This document shows, piece by piece, positions 17,787-26,804 of a stretch of 64,000 nt of DNA. Source of the stretch: Chitinophaga caseinilytica (GTDB lineage: Bacteria > Bacteroidota > Bacteroidia > Chitinophagales > Chitinophagaceae); NCBI RefSeq assembly GCF_038396765.1, contig NZ_CP150096.1:3083001-3147000 (forward strand), read 5' to 3'. Each line of letters opens with the position of its first letter. Positions within the stretch are counted from its first letter, which is position 1. The notes under the pieces are model-generated. The model did not search any database. It saw nothing but the letters and a program-made list of their open reading frames with translations, and was not told the DNA's origin. The position numbers and the translations under genes were made by a program.

Positions 17787-19916
17787 ATGAACCATAGAAG
17801 CAGGCCCTTTATCGTGGCTGCCCTGGCTGTATCATGCAGTTTCAGCGCCCACGCACAGGAGCAGAAGGCCCCTGGCCCCGAAAACTCCTTCCGCAGCGCC
17901 GTCATCAAAAACGTACTGGAAAAAATAAAAACCAGGCACTTCTCGCCCCGCCCGTTTGACGATGCCTGGTCGGCCGCCGTGTACGACAAATACCTGCAAC
18001 TGCTGGACGCCGGCAAGCAGGCGTTCCTGACCACCGATATCCGGCGGCTCCAGGCCCAACGGCTGCAGGTAGACGACCAGTTGCTGGCCGGGCAGACGGC
18101 TTTCTTCGATTCGGTGTACGCCATCTACCGCCTCCGGCTGAACGAAAACCAGCGGATCATCATGCAAGCGCTCGATGGGAAATTCGATTTCGACAGGAAG
18201 GAATCCGTCCAGCTGACCGGTGCCGCGCGCGATTATGCCGCCGGCGGGAAGGAAAAGGAAGAAATGTTGCGGAAACTGGTGAAGTACCAGGTGCTCCGCA
18301 ATTACATGGACCTCAAGGCGGCAGAAGGCGATACGCTGGCGACCGCCGGGGTGCCCGATCCCGCCACGGAAGCGAAAGCCCGTGAGCGCGTGCGGAAGTG
18401 GTACGCAGATTTCTTTCGCGTGAACGGCGGGGCGAACGACGAAGACGAAAAGTTCAACCTGTACATGGCCGCGGCGGTATCGGAAATCGATCCGCATACC
18501 GTGTACAGCGGCCCGAAAGATAAATCGCTCCAGCAAAACATCACCAAACGGTATTTCGGGATCGGGATGGAACTGGGCGAAAGGGACGGCGATTTTTATA
18601 TCAAACGGCTGCTGCCGGGCGGCGCTGCCTTCAAAAGCGGCAGGGTCCGGGAGAACGATAATATCCTTTCCATTTCGGGTGAAAACGGGAAGATGGTGCC
18701 CGTGAGAGGGCTCACGGCCGGCGAAGTGTCTGCCATGATCCGTGGGGATAAGGATACGGAACTGCAACTGAAATTGCAACAGCCCGGGGATTCCATCCGC
18801 ACCGTTATGTTGAAAAGGGGAGAAGTGGTGGATATGGAGAACCGCGCCAAAAGCGCCGTGCTGGAACGGAACGGAAAGAAGTTCGGGTATATATCCCTTC
18901 CGCTGTTTTACATGGACCCCTCCGGCTACGGCATTACCGGTGCGTCGGCAGACGTGGCCCGGGAAGTGGAAAAACTGAAGGAACAGGAAGTGGAAGGCAT
19001 CATCATGGACCTGCGCGGCAATGGCGGCGGGTCGCTGGACGAAGTGGTACGCATGAGCTCGCTTTTCCTGCCCGCAGGGCCCGTAAGCTGGTTACGCAGC
19101 CAGCAGGAATTCAAGCCCTACAACTCACCGATGGCGCAGCCTGCTTACGAAGGGCCGCTGGTAGTGATGGTAGATGAAAAAAGCGCATCCGCTTCCGAAA
19201 TCCTCGCAGCAGTGATACAAGACAAACGCCGCGGCCTCATCGTAGGCCCCTCATCCACCTACGGCAAAGGCACCGCCCAGATACCGGTGAACATGGGGAA
19301 AATGGGGGACCCCGCGCGCAACATCCCCAGCGTCAGCTACGGCACCCTTCAAATGACGGTGCAGAAATTCTATCGCGTCACCGGCGAATCAACGCAGCTC
19401 AAAGGCGTTATCCCCGACGTTGTGCTCCAGGAAAGCATGAGCCCGCACGACCAGCGGGAGCGCGACTTCCCTTCCAGCATGGCCTGCGATACCGTCCGGT
19501 TCCCTGCATTCGAGCCCGCCGGCCCCGGATTCCGGTACGGCGCAGTGGTAGACAGTGCCCGCAGCCGGATCGCCCGTAACCCCGCTTTTGCTGAAGTTGC
19601 GGTGAACATGGAACGACAGAAAGAACATGCCAGCCTGCCCGTTCCCCTCGATATGCGCTCCTTCCGCCAACATTACAATACGCTCTCCCGTATCGAGACC
19701 GGCATCCGCAACGCGCGGACGCTGCCCCCCGCACAGGCCCTGGGCGCCAGCCTGCCGATGAACCGGAGCCTGCGGCCAGACCTGCGCAAAGACGAGTCCT
19801 CCCTTCCCGCCAACCAGGATTGGCTGAAAGGCATCGCACAAGACATTTACATCGGCCAATCCGTTGCTATCCTGGAAGACATGGCCGCCAACCCGGAAAA
19901 GCCCGGAAAAAAATAA
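17787..19916 (+). CDS. Carboxy-terminal processing protease, S41 (Prc/Tsp type)
   Basis: 709 residues: signal peptide ending SAHAQ, an N-terminal helical Tsp domain (FDDAWSAAVYDKYLQLLDAGKQ), a PDZ domain at about 250-335 (GIGMELGERDGDFYIKRLLPG), and an S41 protease core at 350-560. The core has IIMDLRGNGGGSLDE and the Ser/Lys dyad at S468 (in EKSASASEI) and K494 (in TYGKGT), followed by a long C-terminal helical domain. Cleaves proteins from their C-terminus in the periplasm. Its placement 51 bp after the degenerate metallohydrolase in a SusC/SusD operon suggests a role in peptide or protein handling, but it could also be a housekeeping copy. Confidence 0.9.
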   Translation: MNHRSRPFIVAALAVSCSFSAHAQEQKAPGPENSFRSAVIKNVLEKIKTRHFSPRPFDDAWSAAVYDKYLQLLDAGKQAFLTTDIRRLQAQRLQVDDQLLAGQTAFFDSVYAIYRLRLNENQRIIMQALDGKFDFDRKESVQLTGAARDYAAGGKEKEEMLRKLVKYQVLRNYMDLKAAEGDTLATAGVPDPATEAKARERVRKWYADFFRVNGGANDEDEKFNLYMAAAVSEIDPHTVYSGPKDKSLQQNITKRYFGIGMELGERDGDFYIKRLLPGGAAFKSGRVRENDNILSISGENGKMVPVRGLTAGEVSAMIRGDKDTELQLKLQQPGDSIRTVMLKRGEVVDMENRAKSAVLERNGKKFGYISLPLFYMDPSGYGITGASADVAREVEKLKEQEVEGIIMDLRGNGGGSLDEVVRMSSLFLPAGPVSWLRSQQEFKPYNSPMAQPAYEGPLVVMVDEKSASASEILAAVIQDKRRGLIVGPSSTYGKGTAQIPVNMGKMGDPARNIPSVSYGTLQMTVQKFYRVTGESTQLKGVIPDVVLQESMSPHDQRERDFPSSMACDTVRFPAFEPAGPGFRYGAVVDSARSRIARNPAFAEVAVNMERQKEHASLPVPLDMRSFRQHYNTLSRIETGIRNARTLPPAQALGASLPMNRSLRPDLRKDESSLPANQDWLKGIAQDIYIGQSVAILEDMAANPEKPGKK

Positions 19917-19975
19917 TCCGGTTTTCCCCTCACTCATTTCACAAACCCGATTGACTATTACTTAAATAACCGCAC

Positions 19976-21166
19976 ATGAAAAAATATCTCCTGTTCGCTT
20001 GCTGCCTTTACGGCGCAAGCGCATTTGCCCAGCAGTCTGACGGCAAAGTCACGCTGATCATCAATCAGCCGGAAAATGCCATCGTTACCGGCGACCTTGG
20101 CAGGAAATTGAACGATACCATGGTGTACCTCTACGAAATGTACGCCGGGGAAAACGACAGCGCCCAGATCAAAGACGGCAAATTCATCATCAGCAAACCC
20201 ATGCCCAAAGGCGGAAGCATCCACATCATCAAGGTGGGGCAGGGCGCGGACCTGAAAAGCGTGATGCTCGCCTATGTGGAAGGCGGTAAAATGCACATCG
20301 CCGGGAAAGGTGATTATCTGACCGGTGCGAAATTTTCGGGAGACAAGTGGGTGAAGGAATGGATGGAAGTATATAACATGCTCGATCCCGAGACACCGGT
20401 CAGCAAACAGTTGGCCGTGCTGGAAGAAAAGTTCCGCGAAGCGAGCCAGTTAGGTGATGAGGATGCGGCCATCGAGATCAACAAAAAAGCGGATTCCCTG
20501 ATGAAAATCCGTTTGACCGCCATGCGGAAATGGCTGGCCGGGAATATGAACTCCGGCGTTTCCGCTTACCTGGCCACCTGTTACATCGAAAATATGAAGG
20601 CGAAAGATTCCATCATGAATCTGCTCGGCGAACACGCGAAAGCTTCCCGGATCGCCCAACGGTATTTCCATCCCGGCAAGGTAGACCCTGCACCTGTGTC
20701 TATGGGCTTCGACGACAGCAAAGCCGCCGACCGTAACTTCTCCGCCGTTGCTGTAGGGCAGGACGCTCCGCAATTCTCCGCTCCCGATGTAAACGGTAAA
20801 AATGTTTCGCTGGCGGATTTCAAAGGGAAATACGTGCTGGTGGATTTCTGGGCCAGCTGGTGCGGCCCCTGCAAACCGCAGATCCCCTTCCTGAAAGCCG
20901 CGCGCGACAAGTACAAGAACAAAGACCTGGTGGTACTGGCCGTTTCGCTCGACAGCAAGAAAGAAGCCTGGGAAAAAGCGATCGCCGCCCATCAGCTCGA
21001 CTGGATCAACATCTCGAACCTGAAAGGCTGGTCTGAGCCCGCGGCGCAAGCCTATGGCGCCTCCGCGATCCCCTTCAACGTGCTCATCAGCCCGGAAGGC
21101 AAAATCCTTGCCATGGGCCTTTACGGTGAAGACGTTGAAAAGAAACTGGCGGAATTCCTGAAATAA
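19976..21166 (+). CDS. TlpA-like thioredoxin with N-terminal DUF4369-like domain
   Basis: 396 residues: signal peptide ending SAFAQ, an N-terminal beta domain of DUF4369 type at about 25-130, a helical linker, and a TlpA/ResA thioredoxin domain from about 260. The redoxin active site is WC296GPC299, followed by VVLAVSLDSKKEAWEKAI and a cis-Pro segment SAIPFN. Periplasmic thiol reductant in the usual view of the family. Follows the S41 protease by 59 bp and is closed by a terminator at 21190. Confidence 0.92.
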   Translation: MKKYLLFACCLYGASAFAQQSDGKVTLIINQPENAIVTGDLGRKLNDTMVYLYEMYAGENDSAQIKDGKFIISKPMPKGGSIHIIKVGQGADLKSVMLAYVEGGKMHIAGKGDYLTGAKFSGDKWVKEWMEVYNMLDPETPVSKQLAVLEEKFREASQLGDEDAAIEINKKADSLMKIRLTAMRKWLAGNMNSGVSAYLATCYIENMKAKDSIMNLLGEHAKASRIAQRYFHPGKVDPAPVSMGFDDSKAADRNFSAVAVGQDAPQFSAPDVNGKNVSLADFKGKYVLVDFWASWCGPCKPQIPFLKAARDKYKNKDLVVLAVSLDSKKEAWEKAIAAHQLDWINISNLKGWSEPAAQAYGASAIPFNVLISPEGKILAMGLYGEDVEKKLAEFLK

Positions 21167-21189
21167 TCCATCCACGTTTTGATAGAACT

Positions 21190-21218
21190 GGGGCTGGCGC
21201 TACGGCTGGCCCCTTTTT
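21190..21218 (+). terminator. Rho-independent terminator
   Basis: A hairpin from GGGGC at 21190 to GCCCC at 21213 followed directly by TTTTTAATTT, 24 bp after the stop of the first thioredoxin gene. It probably ends most transcription of the sigma-to-thioredoxin operon. Confidence 0.75.
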
Positions 21219-21242
21219 AATTTAATGCCATAATAACGTTTC

Positions 21243-22226
21243 ATGAAAAATATCATACAGATCGCGCTCGGCCTGCTGCTTCCCTTCGGATGTTTGGGAG
21301 CGGACGGGTTCGTCATCAAAGGCAAAGTGTCCGGCATTATCAGCGGATACGTATCTATCGTTGCGCCGGCGGTGGAAGGCGCGGCCAAAGCCCCCGGCGA
21401 ATTGCCGGAACGGGTCAGGATCGTGGACGGAGCGTTCATTTTTGCCGGCAGCGTTGCGCAACCCGAGGTCGTGGAACTGAAAGTGAGCACCCGTACCGTC
21501 CGCATCCTGCTCGAAAACACCGAATACACCGTGGAATCCAGCCTGCAAGACCTGACCGGCAAGCATTTCAAAGGTAGCCGCCTCAACGATCAGTATTGGG
21601 ATTACATGGAAAGTAAATCGCCGCCGCTGACCTACGTTGCCGATCATGCAGATGCGCCCATCTCCGCATTCCTCGTGCACGAATTCACGCGCGACCTGGC
21701 AGACGTGCAAAAAGGCTACGACCTGTTGAGCCCCTCCAACAAGGCATCGTACTGGGGGCAGGAAGTGGCCGCGCGCCTGGAACAGTTCAAAACTACCGCC
21801 GCGGGCAAAGTCATGCCGGATTTTTCCATGACGGGGCCGCAAAATGAAAAGTTTTCCATCGGCAGCATGCGCGGTAAAGTGGTAGTGCTCGATTTCTGGG
21901 CGTCCTGGTGCGCGCCGTGCCGGGCGTTCATCCCGACCATGCGGGAATATTACAAGGCCTGGCAGCCGAAAGGCGTGGAGTTCGTCGCCGTGTCGTTCGA
22001 CGATTCCCGGGCCAAATGGATACAGGCCATCGCCGAAACCGGCATGGAGTGGAAACAGGGCCTGGTAGACGGGGGATTTGGCGCGGATTCGCCCGTCAAA
22101 AACAAACTGAACATCAAAAGCATCCCGCATGTGATCGTTGTGGGTAAAGACGGGAAGATCGCCGCGTGGCTCGATTACTCCATGAAATCGAAGCTGCCTG
22201 AGATCCTTTCCCGTCTTGCTCCCTGA
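21243..22226 (+). CDS. TlpA-like thioredoxin, second copy
   Basis: 327 residues with a signal peptide and DUF4369-like N-terminal domain (FVIKGKVSGIISGYVSIV), then a helical segment with YDLLSPSNKASYWGQEVAARL. The C-terminal thioredoxin domain has active site WC223APC226, VEFVAVSFDDSRAKWIQAI and cis-Pro SIPHVIV. Shorter than its neighbour but with the same architecture, so a related paralogue. It starts 25 bp after a terminator, hence could be expressed by read-through or from its own promoter. Confidence 0.9.
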   Translation: MKNIIQIALGLLLPFGCLGADGFVIKGKVSGIISGYVSIVAPAVEGAAKAPGELPERVRIVDGAFIFAGSVAQPEVVELKVSTRTVRILLENTEYTVESSLQDLTGKHFKGSRLNDQYWDYMESKSPPLTYVADHADAPISAFLVHEFTRDLADVQKGYDLLSPSNKASYWGQEVAARLEQFKTTAAGKVMPDFSMTGPQNEKFSIGSMRGKVVVLDFWASWCAPCRAFIPTMREYYKAWQPKGVEFVAVSFDDSRAKWIQAIAETGMEWKQGLVDGGFGADSPVKNKLNIKSIPHVIVVGKDGKIAAWLDYSMKSKLPEILSRLAP

Positions 22227-22233
22227 TCAATTT

Positions 22234-22989
22234 TTATCGCGTGGTGTAACCGCCATTGGCGAAAATCGTCTGACCGGTGATCCACCATCCGTCCGTTACG
22301 AGGAATTCGATCAGCGGGGCGATGTCCTGGATATCGGTGAGGCCGCCGAGTGCCGATGCGGATTTGTGGTAGGCAACGGCTTCGGGCGTTTCCTGTCCGT
22401 AGAAGAACGGCGTGTCCATGGGGCCCGGGCCAACGGCGGTCACGGAAATGCCCCGGCTGCCGAATTCTTTGGATGCGGCCCGGGTGAAATGCTCGACAGG
22501 GGCTTTCATCCCGCCGTACGTGGCGTATAAGCCCGTGTAGGCGGCCAACAGGGAGGTGACGATCGTGCAGATCTTCCCGTTGTCGTTCAGTTTTTTTCCG
22601 GCTTCCTGGAGAAAGAAATACGCCACTTTCGCGTTGATGTCGCTCATACTGTCGAATTCCGCTTCCGTGGTTTCTACCATGGGTTTCTTCAAAACTTTGC
22701 CCACGGTATTGATCGCAATATCCACCCCGCCGAATTTTTCGATGCCGGCGTCGAAGAGTTTGGAGATGTTCGATACGCTTCTGAGGTCTGCCTGTACCAA
22801 CACCGCTTCCGCGCCCGCAGCGCGCACATCGGCGTAGGTTTTTATGGCGTCTGCACCGCTGCTGTCACTATTGTAATGGATCACCAGGTTCGCGCCCCTG
22901 GCGGCGAAATTCCGGCTGAGCAAGCCGCCCAGGTTTTTTGCGCCGCCGGCTATCAGTACCGTTTTCCCTTTTACATCGTTACGTGCCAT
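22234..22989 (-). CDS. SDR-family oxidoreductase
   Basis: 251 residues with the cofactor motif VLIAGGAKNLGGLLSR, an NTVG motif (INTVGKV) and a catalytic Tyr/Lys as Y-x3-K in YGGMKAPVEHF, so an active classical short-chain dehydrogenase/reductase. Substrate is unknown. Convergent with the second thioredoxin gene, only 7 bp apart and with no terminator between. Lies 71 bp after the AraC-type regulator on the same strand, which probably controls it. Confidence 0.9.
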   Translation of the reverse strand: MARNDVKGKTVLIAGGAKNLGGLLSRNFAARGANLVIHYNSDSSGADAIKTYADVRAAGAEAVLVQADLRSVSNISKLFDAGIEKFGGVDIAINTVGKVLKKPMVETTEAEFDSMSDINAKVAYFFLQEAGKKLNDNGKICTIVTSLLAAYTGLYATYGGMKAPVEHFTRAASKEFGSRGISVTAVGPGPMDTPFFYGQETPEAVAYHKSASALGGLTDIQDIAPLIEFLVTDGWWITGQTIFANGGYTTR

Positions 22990-23060
22990 GATCGTGAGTT
23001 TTTTGTGAACTCAAAATTCAGCACTATTGACGGATGCATTATGGTGAACTTTTCGGTATT

Positions 23061-23441
23061 TTATGTGCCTTTGTTTTGCGATTTCCGGAATTCACCCGGC
23101 GTTATGCCCGTCCATTTTTTGAAGAACTTGGAGAAGTTGGACGGGTCGTAGGTCAGTTTCATGGCCACTTCGGCGATAGATACTTCGGGGTCGGCCAGCA
23201 ACGCTTTCGCTTTCCCGATAATTTTCGCATCATAGAAATGACAGGGGTGATTCCCTTTTTCCTTTTGAACGATGTCTGTGAGGTGCTGGTGCGACACGGC
23301 CAGTTCCCGCGCGATCTGGTTCAGCTCCAGGAATTCGGGCGCAGCGCCTTCCACCACATCTTCGATATGACGGTCGATGAATTCAAGATATTGCAGTACG
23401 ATCGCGGTGCTCCTTTTCTCTTTCATTGCATGATTCTTCAT
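23061..23441 (-). CDS. AraC-type transcriptional regulator (DNA-binding domain only)
   Basis: 126 residues, nearly all an AraC helix-turn-helix domain: first helix pair ELNQIARELAVSHQHLTDIVQ and second VSIAEVAMKLTYDPSNFSKFFKKWTGITPGEFR. No N-terminal sensing domain, so it may respond through another protein or act constitutively. The ATG at 23441 is used; an in-frame ATG five codons on is possible. Upstream of the SDR gene on the same strand, which is a plausible target. Confidence 0.9.
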   Translation of the reverse strand: MKNHAMKEKRSTAIVLQYLEFIDRHIEDVVEGAAPEFLELNQIARELAVSHQHLTDIVQKEKGNHPCHFYDAKIIGKAKALLADPEVSIAEVAMKLTYDPSNFSKFFKKWTGITPGEFRKSQNKGT

Positions 23442-23674
23442 CGTATGCCGGGGTTGGGTGTTAAAATGCGGCTGTCGCCGGATGGGCTGTTCTGGGTTTC
23501 AAAATACATAAAATCCCTGATTATGAGGTGATATCCCTTCATTATCAAGGTATCCGCAAACGAAATTGATTCGTCAGCCGCTTCACCGGGAGCGGCTTTT
23601 TCGTGACGCAAATCATACCGGCCGGCGTACGGGATCATCGTTTCCCCGCTTCGGAATCGGCAATTTCGCGGATC

Positions 23675-24337
23675 ATGGATGCACACCAGGAAGAAATCAG
23701 GGCGCTGCTCGACCGGAGTTATCCCTTGCTGCCGGCGCCCGTGAAGACCATCATCTGCCAATCGGCCAGCCTGCTGCCCGCCCGGAAAGGGGAAACCATC
23801 ACCCGGCAGGGACAATGGCTGCGCAACGCCATCCTGGTGGGCGCGGGATACATGAAGGTGTACCGGGAAGGCCCGGAGGGAGAAATTTTCATGTATTACC
23901 TCGAAGCGGGCCACGCCTGCGCCATGACTTTCGTGTGCGCACAGGGCAGCGAAGTGAGCGGGGTGATGATCACGGCGCTGGAAGACAGTCTCGTCATCCT
24001 GCTGCCGCTTCCGGTGATGGACAGGCTCATGCGGGAAAGCCACGACTGGAACCAGTTTGTGGTGAATACCTACCGCGCGCGGTTCGATAACCTGTTGCGG
24101 GCTTTCGATAGCGTCGTTTTCAAGAAACTCGACCAGCGGCTGCTGGATTACCTCCATGCCCAGGTGTCCCGCGTCAATAGCCGTACCCTCCAGATCACGC
24201 ATCAGCAAATCGCCGACGATCTGCATTCCACGAGGGAGGCGGTGTCGCGGTTACTGAAAAGCATGGAGCAACAGGGGCTCCTGGCCATCAACCGCAACAG
24301 CCTATTATTGAAAACCGGCATCGTCCGGAAGCGGTAG
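23675..24337 (+). CDS. Crp/Fnr-family transcriptional regulator
   Basis: About 220 residues from the ATG at 23675; an in-frame ATG at 23603 would add 24 residues that do not look like the family. An N-terminal cyclic-nucleotide-binding-like beta roll (GETITRQGQWLRNAILVGAGYMKVYRE) is followed by a C-terminal winged helix-turn-helix with LQITHQQIADDLHSTREAVSRLLKSMEQQGLL. Divergent from the AraC-type gene and convergent with the OsmC gene 20 bp on. A redox or stress role is plausible from the OsmC neighbour, but no Cys sensor motif is visible. Confidence 0.85.
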   Translation: MDAHQEEIRALLDRSYPLLPAPVKTIICQSASLLPARKGETITRQGQWLRNAILVGAGYMKVYREGPEGEIFMYYLEAGHACAMTFVCAQGSEVSGVMITALEDSLVILLPLPVMDRLMRESHDWNQFVVNTYRARFDNLLRAFDSVVFKKLDQRLLDYLHAQVSRVNSRTLQITHQQIADDLHSTREAVSRLLKSMEQQGLLAINRNSLLLKTGIVRKR

Positions 24338-24356
24338 GAACGATGCCGGCCGGGCG

Positions 24357-24812
24357 TCAGGCGCTCATTTCCGCGGGCCTGTTGGAAAACAGGGTGACCC
24401 CGTTGTATACCACGTTCCACGTCACGGGGAGTATCTTTTTCAACATATCGCTCACGCCGCAGAATTTCTCCTGCGAATCCTGCACCGCCTGCAATGCCGC
24501 GCCGGAAGCCGTGTCCGGGCCTTCGAAGATATAGTCGAGATGGATGGCGGTATATTGCATCGGGTGGCCGGCCGACAGCTGGCCCTGCACCTTCACGTCG
24601 AAATTCGTGATTTCCTGGTGCGCCTTGCGCAACAGGGCAATAACGTCCATCCCGGTGCAGCCGGAAAGGGCGGTCAATACAAGCGGTTTGGGAATAGGGC
24701 CGTTATTTTCGCCGCCAACTTTTTCGGGGCCGTCCATGATGACGGTGTGGCCGTTGACGAGGGAGTTGAATTGCATTTTGCCCATCCATTGGGACACGAT
24801 TTCGTGTTGCAT
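24357..24812 (-). CDS. OsmC-family peroxiredoxin-like protein
   Basis: 151 residues from the ATG at 24812; a longer frame to 24926 adds 38 residues unlike the family. The two conserved OsmC cysteines are present, in ALSGCTGMDVIALL and in QEKFCGVSDMLKK, with the beta-hairpin NGHTVIMDGP before them. Such proteins reduce organic hydroperoxides or act in a related thiol role. Transcribed toward the Crp/Fnr gene. Confidence 0.88.
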   Translation of the reverse strand: MQHEIVSQWMGKMQFNSLVNGHTVIMDGPEKVGGENNGPIPKPLVLTALSGCTGMDVIALLRKAHQEITNFDVKVQGQLSAGHPMQYTAIHLDYIFEGPDTASGAALQAVQDSQEKFCGVSDMLKKILPVTWNVVYNGVTLFSNRPAEMSA

Positions 24813-25278
24813 GATGTGTTTGGGTTTTGATTGATGAATACCCCACAAAGTTCCCATCTTCCCATCCGGGGTTTTGTAACATCGATCACATAGCCGAATT
24901 TCCTGTGTGCTAAACCTTGCGCGCATTTACCGAAATACCTTCGTATATTCGTTGCGTTAGTTTGTATATCGCTGCGCAAATGCGCAATCATAGTTGTGAA
25001 ACAAATGAGCCTTCTTCATTTCTTCAACAACTGTAACCGGAAAACCTTTTCAATTCCCTATCCCGCTTTATCATCAAGCATACAAAGCATTACACGCCCG
25101 GTGGTCCCGCGCGGGCACGTCATGTTGCGTTCGTCCGGAAGGAGCGTGCACTGGCGCCGCACATTTGCCGCTATGGCAAATAGCTGGAACAATGCATGGC
25201 TGGTTTTGATGGTATGGCCGGATAGCGGAACACATATCCTATGCGTCAAACCAATTTGTTAACTAATACATTTTAACC
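24813..25278. other. Intergenic region
   Basis: About 465 bp between divergent genes. It has a short GCGCAAATGCGC palindrome near 24975 but no clear promoter match, hairpin or gene. A 267-bp open frame inside it has no start context or protein-like composition. It should hold the promoter for the two genes that follow. Confidence 0.45.
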
Positions 25279-25644
25279 ATGAGTAAACATTCTATCCAGG
25301 TAACCTCCATTCTTTGCAACGCCACGTCGGAATCGGGCATTACCAGCGGCGATGAAGTCTATTTGGTGTGCCAGGCCGATGGCGGACTGCCCATCCGCGT
25401 GCCTGCCAAACTCAATTCCAGCCAGAACATGGAGAAAGGCGAAACATGGCATCCCGACAACCTCGTGCTCAATTTCGAGTATGAAGTGCTGGTGACGCTG
25501 TGGGACCATGATCTCAGTTACGACCCCAATCTCGCCACGTATCTCCAGTCGACCGACTTCCAGCCCGGCACCGGCTCCGGTTCCCGCCGTCTCAAAAACT
25601 ACAACGGGGCGGATTACACCATTTCGTTCACTTACATCGATTAA
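25279..25644 (+). CDS. Hypothetical single-domain beta protein
   Basis: 121 residues, no signal peptide or membrane segment. The sequence shares an ordered set of motifs with the C-terminal third of the next protein: EVYLVCQADG here against EVYFIFQADG there, MEKGETW against MKEGDTW, and VLVTLWDHD against VAVTVYDED, ending in YTI. The domain may be a C2-like or immunoglobulin-like sandwich, judged only from its alternation of hydrophobic strands. Starts the two-gene unit 25279-26751, with a 18-bp gap to the next gene. Function unknown. Confidence 0.75.
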   Translation: MSKHSIQVTSILCNATSESGITSGDEVYLVCQADGGLPIRVPAKLNSSQNMEKGETWHPDNLVLNFEYEVLVTLWDHDLSYDPNLATYLQSTDFQPGTGSGSRRLKNYNGADYTISFTYID

Positions 25645-25662
25645 CCCCTTAAAAATTCCATT

Positions 25663-26751
25663 ATGAAAGAAGAATTGAAAATTCAACTGGCGAACTACGC
25701 CGGCCTCAACCAGTCCATGAAGAAAACCCCCGCCCCCAAACCTCCGTCCATTCAAAAAATGCCCGACCTGGAAGGGAAAGTTTTCCAGGAAGCGGCAAAA
25801 GCCTGGGCCAGCTACAGCAGCTCTCCCGAAGGGAAGCAGGAACTGGCGGCAGCGGAGAATATGGATTTGCAGGAGCTCCGGGCGTACGTTGCCAGTTTGC
25901 CGGATAAACCTGTTTTTGCCAAACTCATCAGCTGGATCCGCTCGCTCGATTTGCCGGAGAGCAGCTTCACGATCGGGCTGAGCTTCGAAGCCGAAGCGGT
26001 CATCGGGATTAGCGGCACCATCGGCGTGGCCGTAGGCGTCGGCAATTCAAAAGGTATGCAGGCGGCTGAGTTCCTGGCGATGTCCGTAGAAGTGGGCTTG
26101 CAGGTCGGCATCATGGTCGGCGTGCAGTTCGGGCTGTGGGACCGTTCGCCGGAAAACCTGGAAGGGAACCGCTGGGGCTTTGAAATCGACCTGGGTTTCG
26201 AAGCGGAAATGAGTGCGGGGGTGTATATGGACGACGATGGGTTTTCCGGCCTGGCCGTCACTATCGGCATCGGCGTGGAAGACGGCATCGCGATCGTGGA
26301 TTGTTACATCTACATCCTGGGCGGCCAGGGCGCAGACCCGTACCTGAAACCCGTGGTGCAGCCGCGGAAAAACAATCTCCTCATCATCGAAAGCCTGAAA
26401 TGTGTACACCCCTCCAACGACGGCGGAGGAAACGAGAACGAAGTGTACTTCATTTTCCAGGCTGATGGCGATACGAAGTATCCCTATCCCACGTACGATT
26501 ATTTTTCGATGAAGGAAGGAGACACCTGGCAATGCGGGCGCTCTGTCTGGTTCAATTCAAGTGTAGCGGTAACGGTGTATGATGAAGATGGAACGAGCGG
26601 CAACGATGTGGTAGGCACTTTCAGCATCGGCCTTCCCCTGGAATTGGGCAAGAGCGTCACCTTCAAAAGTACCAAAGATTATTCGTCGGGGCTCGATAAA
26701 GTGGAATATACCATCAATGTGAAGCTGGTGGCGCAGAATGTAAAAGGATAA
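25663..26751 (+). CDS. Hypothetical protein with a shared C-terminal domain and hydrophobic Gly-rich core
   Basis: 362 residues without a signal peptide. The N-terminus (1-100) is helical and carries KTPAPKPPSIQKMPDLEGK. Residues about 105-235 are glycine- and hydrophobic-rich with alternating strands (IGLSFEAEAVIGISGTIGVA, then VEVGLQVGIMVGVQFGL), which could form an oligomeric barrel or membrane-active sheet. Residues about 240-360 repeat the domain of the preceding 121-residue protein. It is terminated by a strong hairpin. I do not recognise the family; a membrane-active or effector role is only a possibility. Confidence 0.7.
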   Translation: MKEELKIQLANYAGLNQSMKKTPAPKPPSIQKMPDLEGKVFQEAAKAWASYSSSPEGKQELAAAENMDLQELRAYVASLPDKPVFAKLISWIRSLDLPESSFTIGLSFEAEAVIGISGTIGVAVGVGNSKGMQAAEFLAMSVEVGLQVGIMVGVQFGLWDRSPENLEGNRWGFEIDLGFEAEMSAGVYMDDDGFSGLAVTIGIGVEDGIAIVDCYIYILGGQGADPYLKPVVQPRKNNLLIIESLKCVHPSNDGGGNENEVYFIFQADGDTKYPYPTYDYFSMKEGDTWQCGRSVWFNSSVAVTVYDEDGTSGNDVVGTFSIGLPLELGKSVTFKSTKDYSSGLDKVEYTINVKLVAQNVKG

Positions 26752-26762
26752 CGTCCGAAAGG

Positions 26763-26803
26763 GGCCGGCCTGGGAGGATGACATCCTGCCAGGCCGGCCT
26801 TTT
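26763..26803. terminator. Bidirectional terminator
   Basis: An 11-bp perfect stem GGCCGGCCTGG / CCAGGCCGGCC with an inner AGGAT/ATCCT stem, followed by TTTT at 26800-26803. Lies between convergent genes ending at 26751 and 26805. Confidence 0.8.
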
Positions 26804-26804
26804 G

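Noticed and set aside
24996..25262. An 88-codon open frame in the intergenic region
   Set aside because: No plausible start context, mixed composition and no recognisable motif.
25279..25644. The 121-residue protein considered as a lanthipeptide precursor for the two LanM-like enzymes
   Set aside because: It is a folded beta-rich domain with a single Cys, repeated within the neighbouring protein, and it lies more than 20 kb from the enzymes on the other strand.
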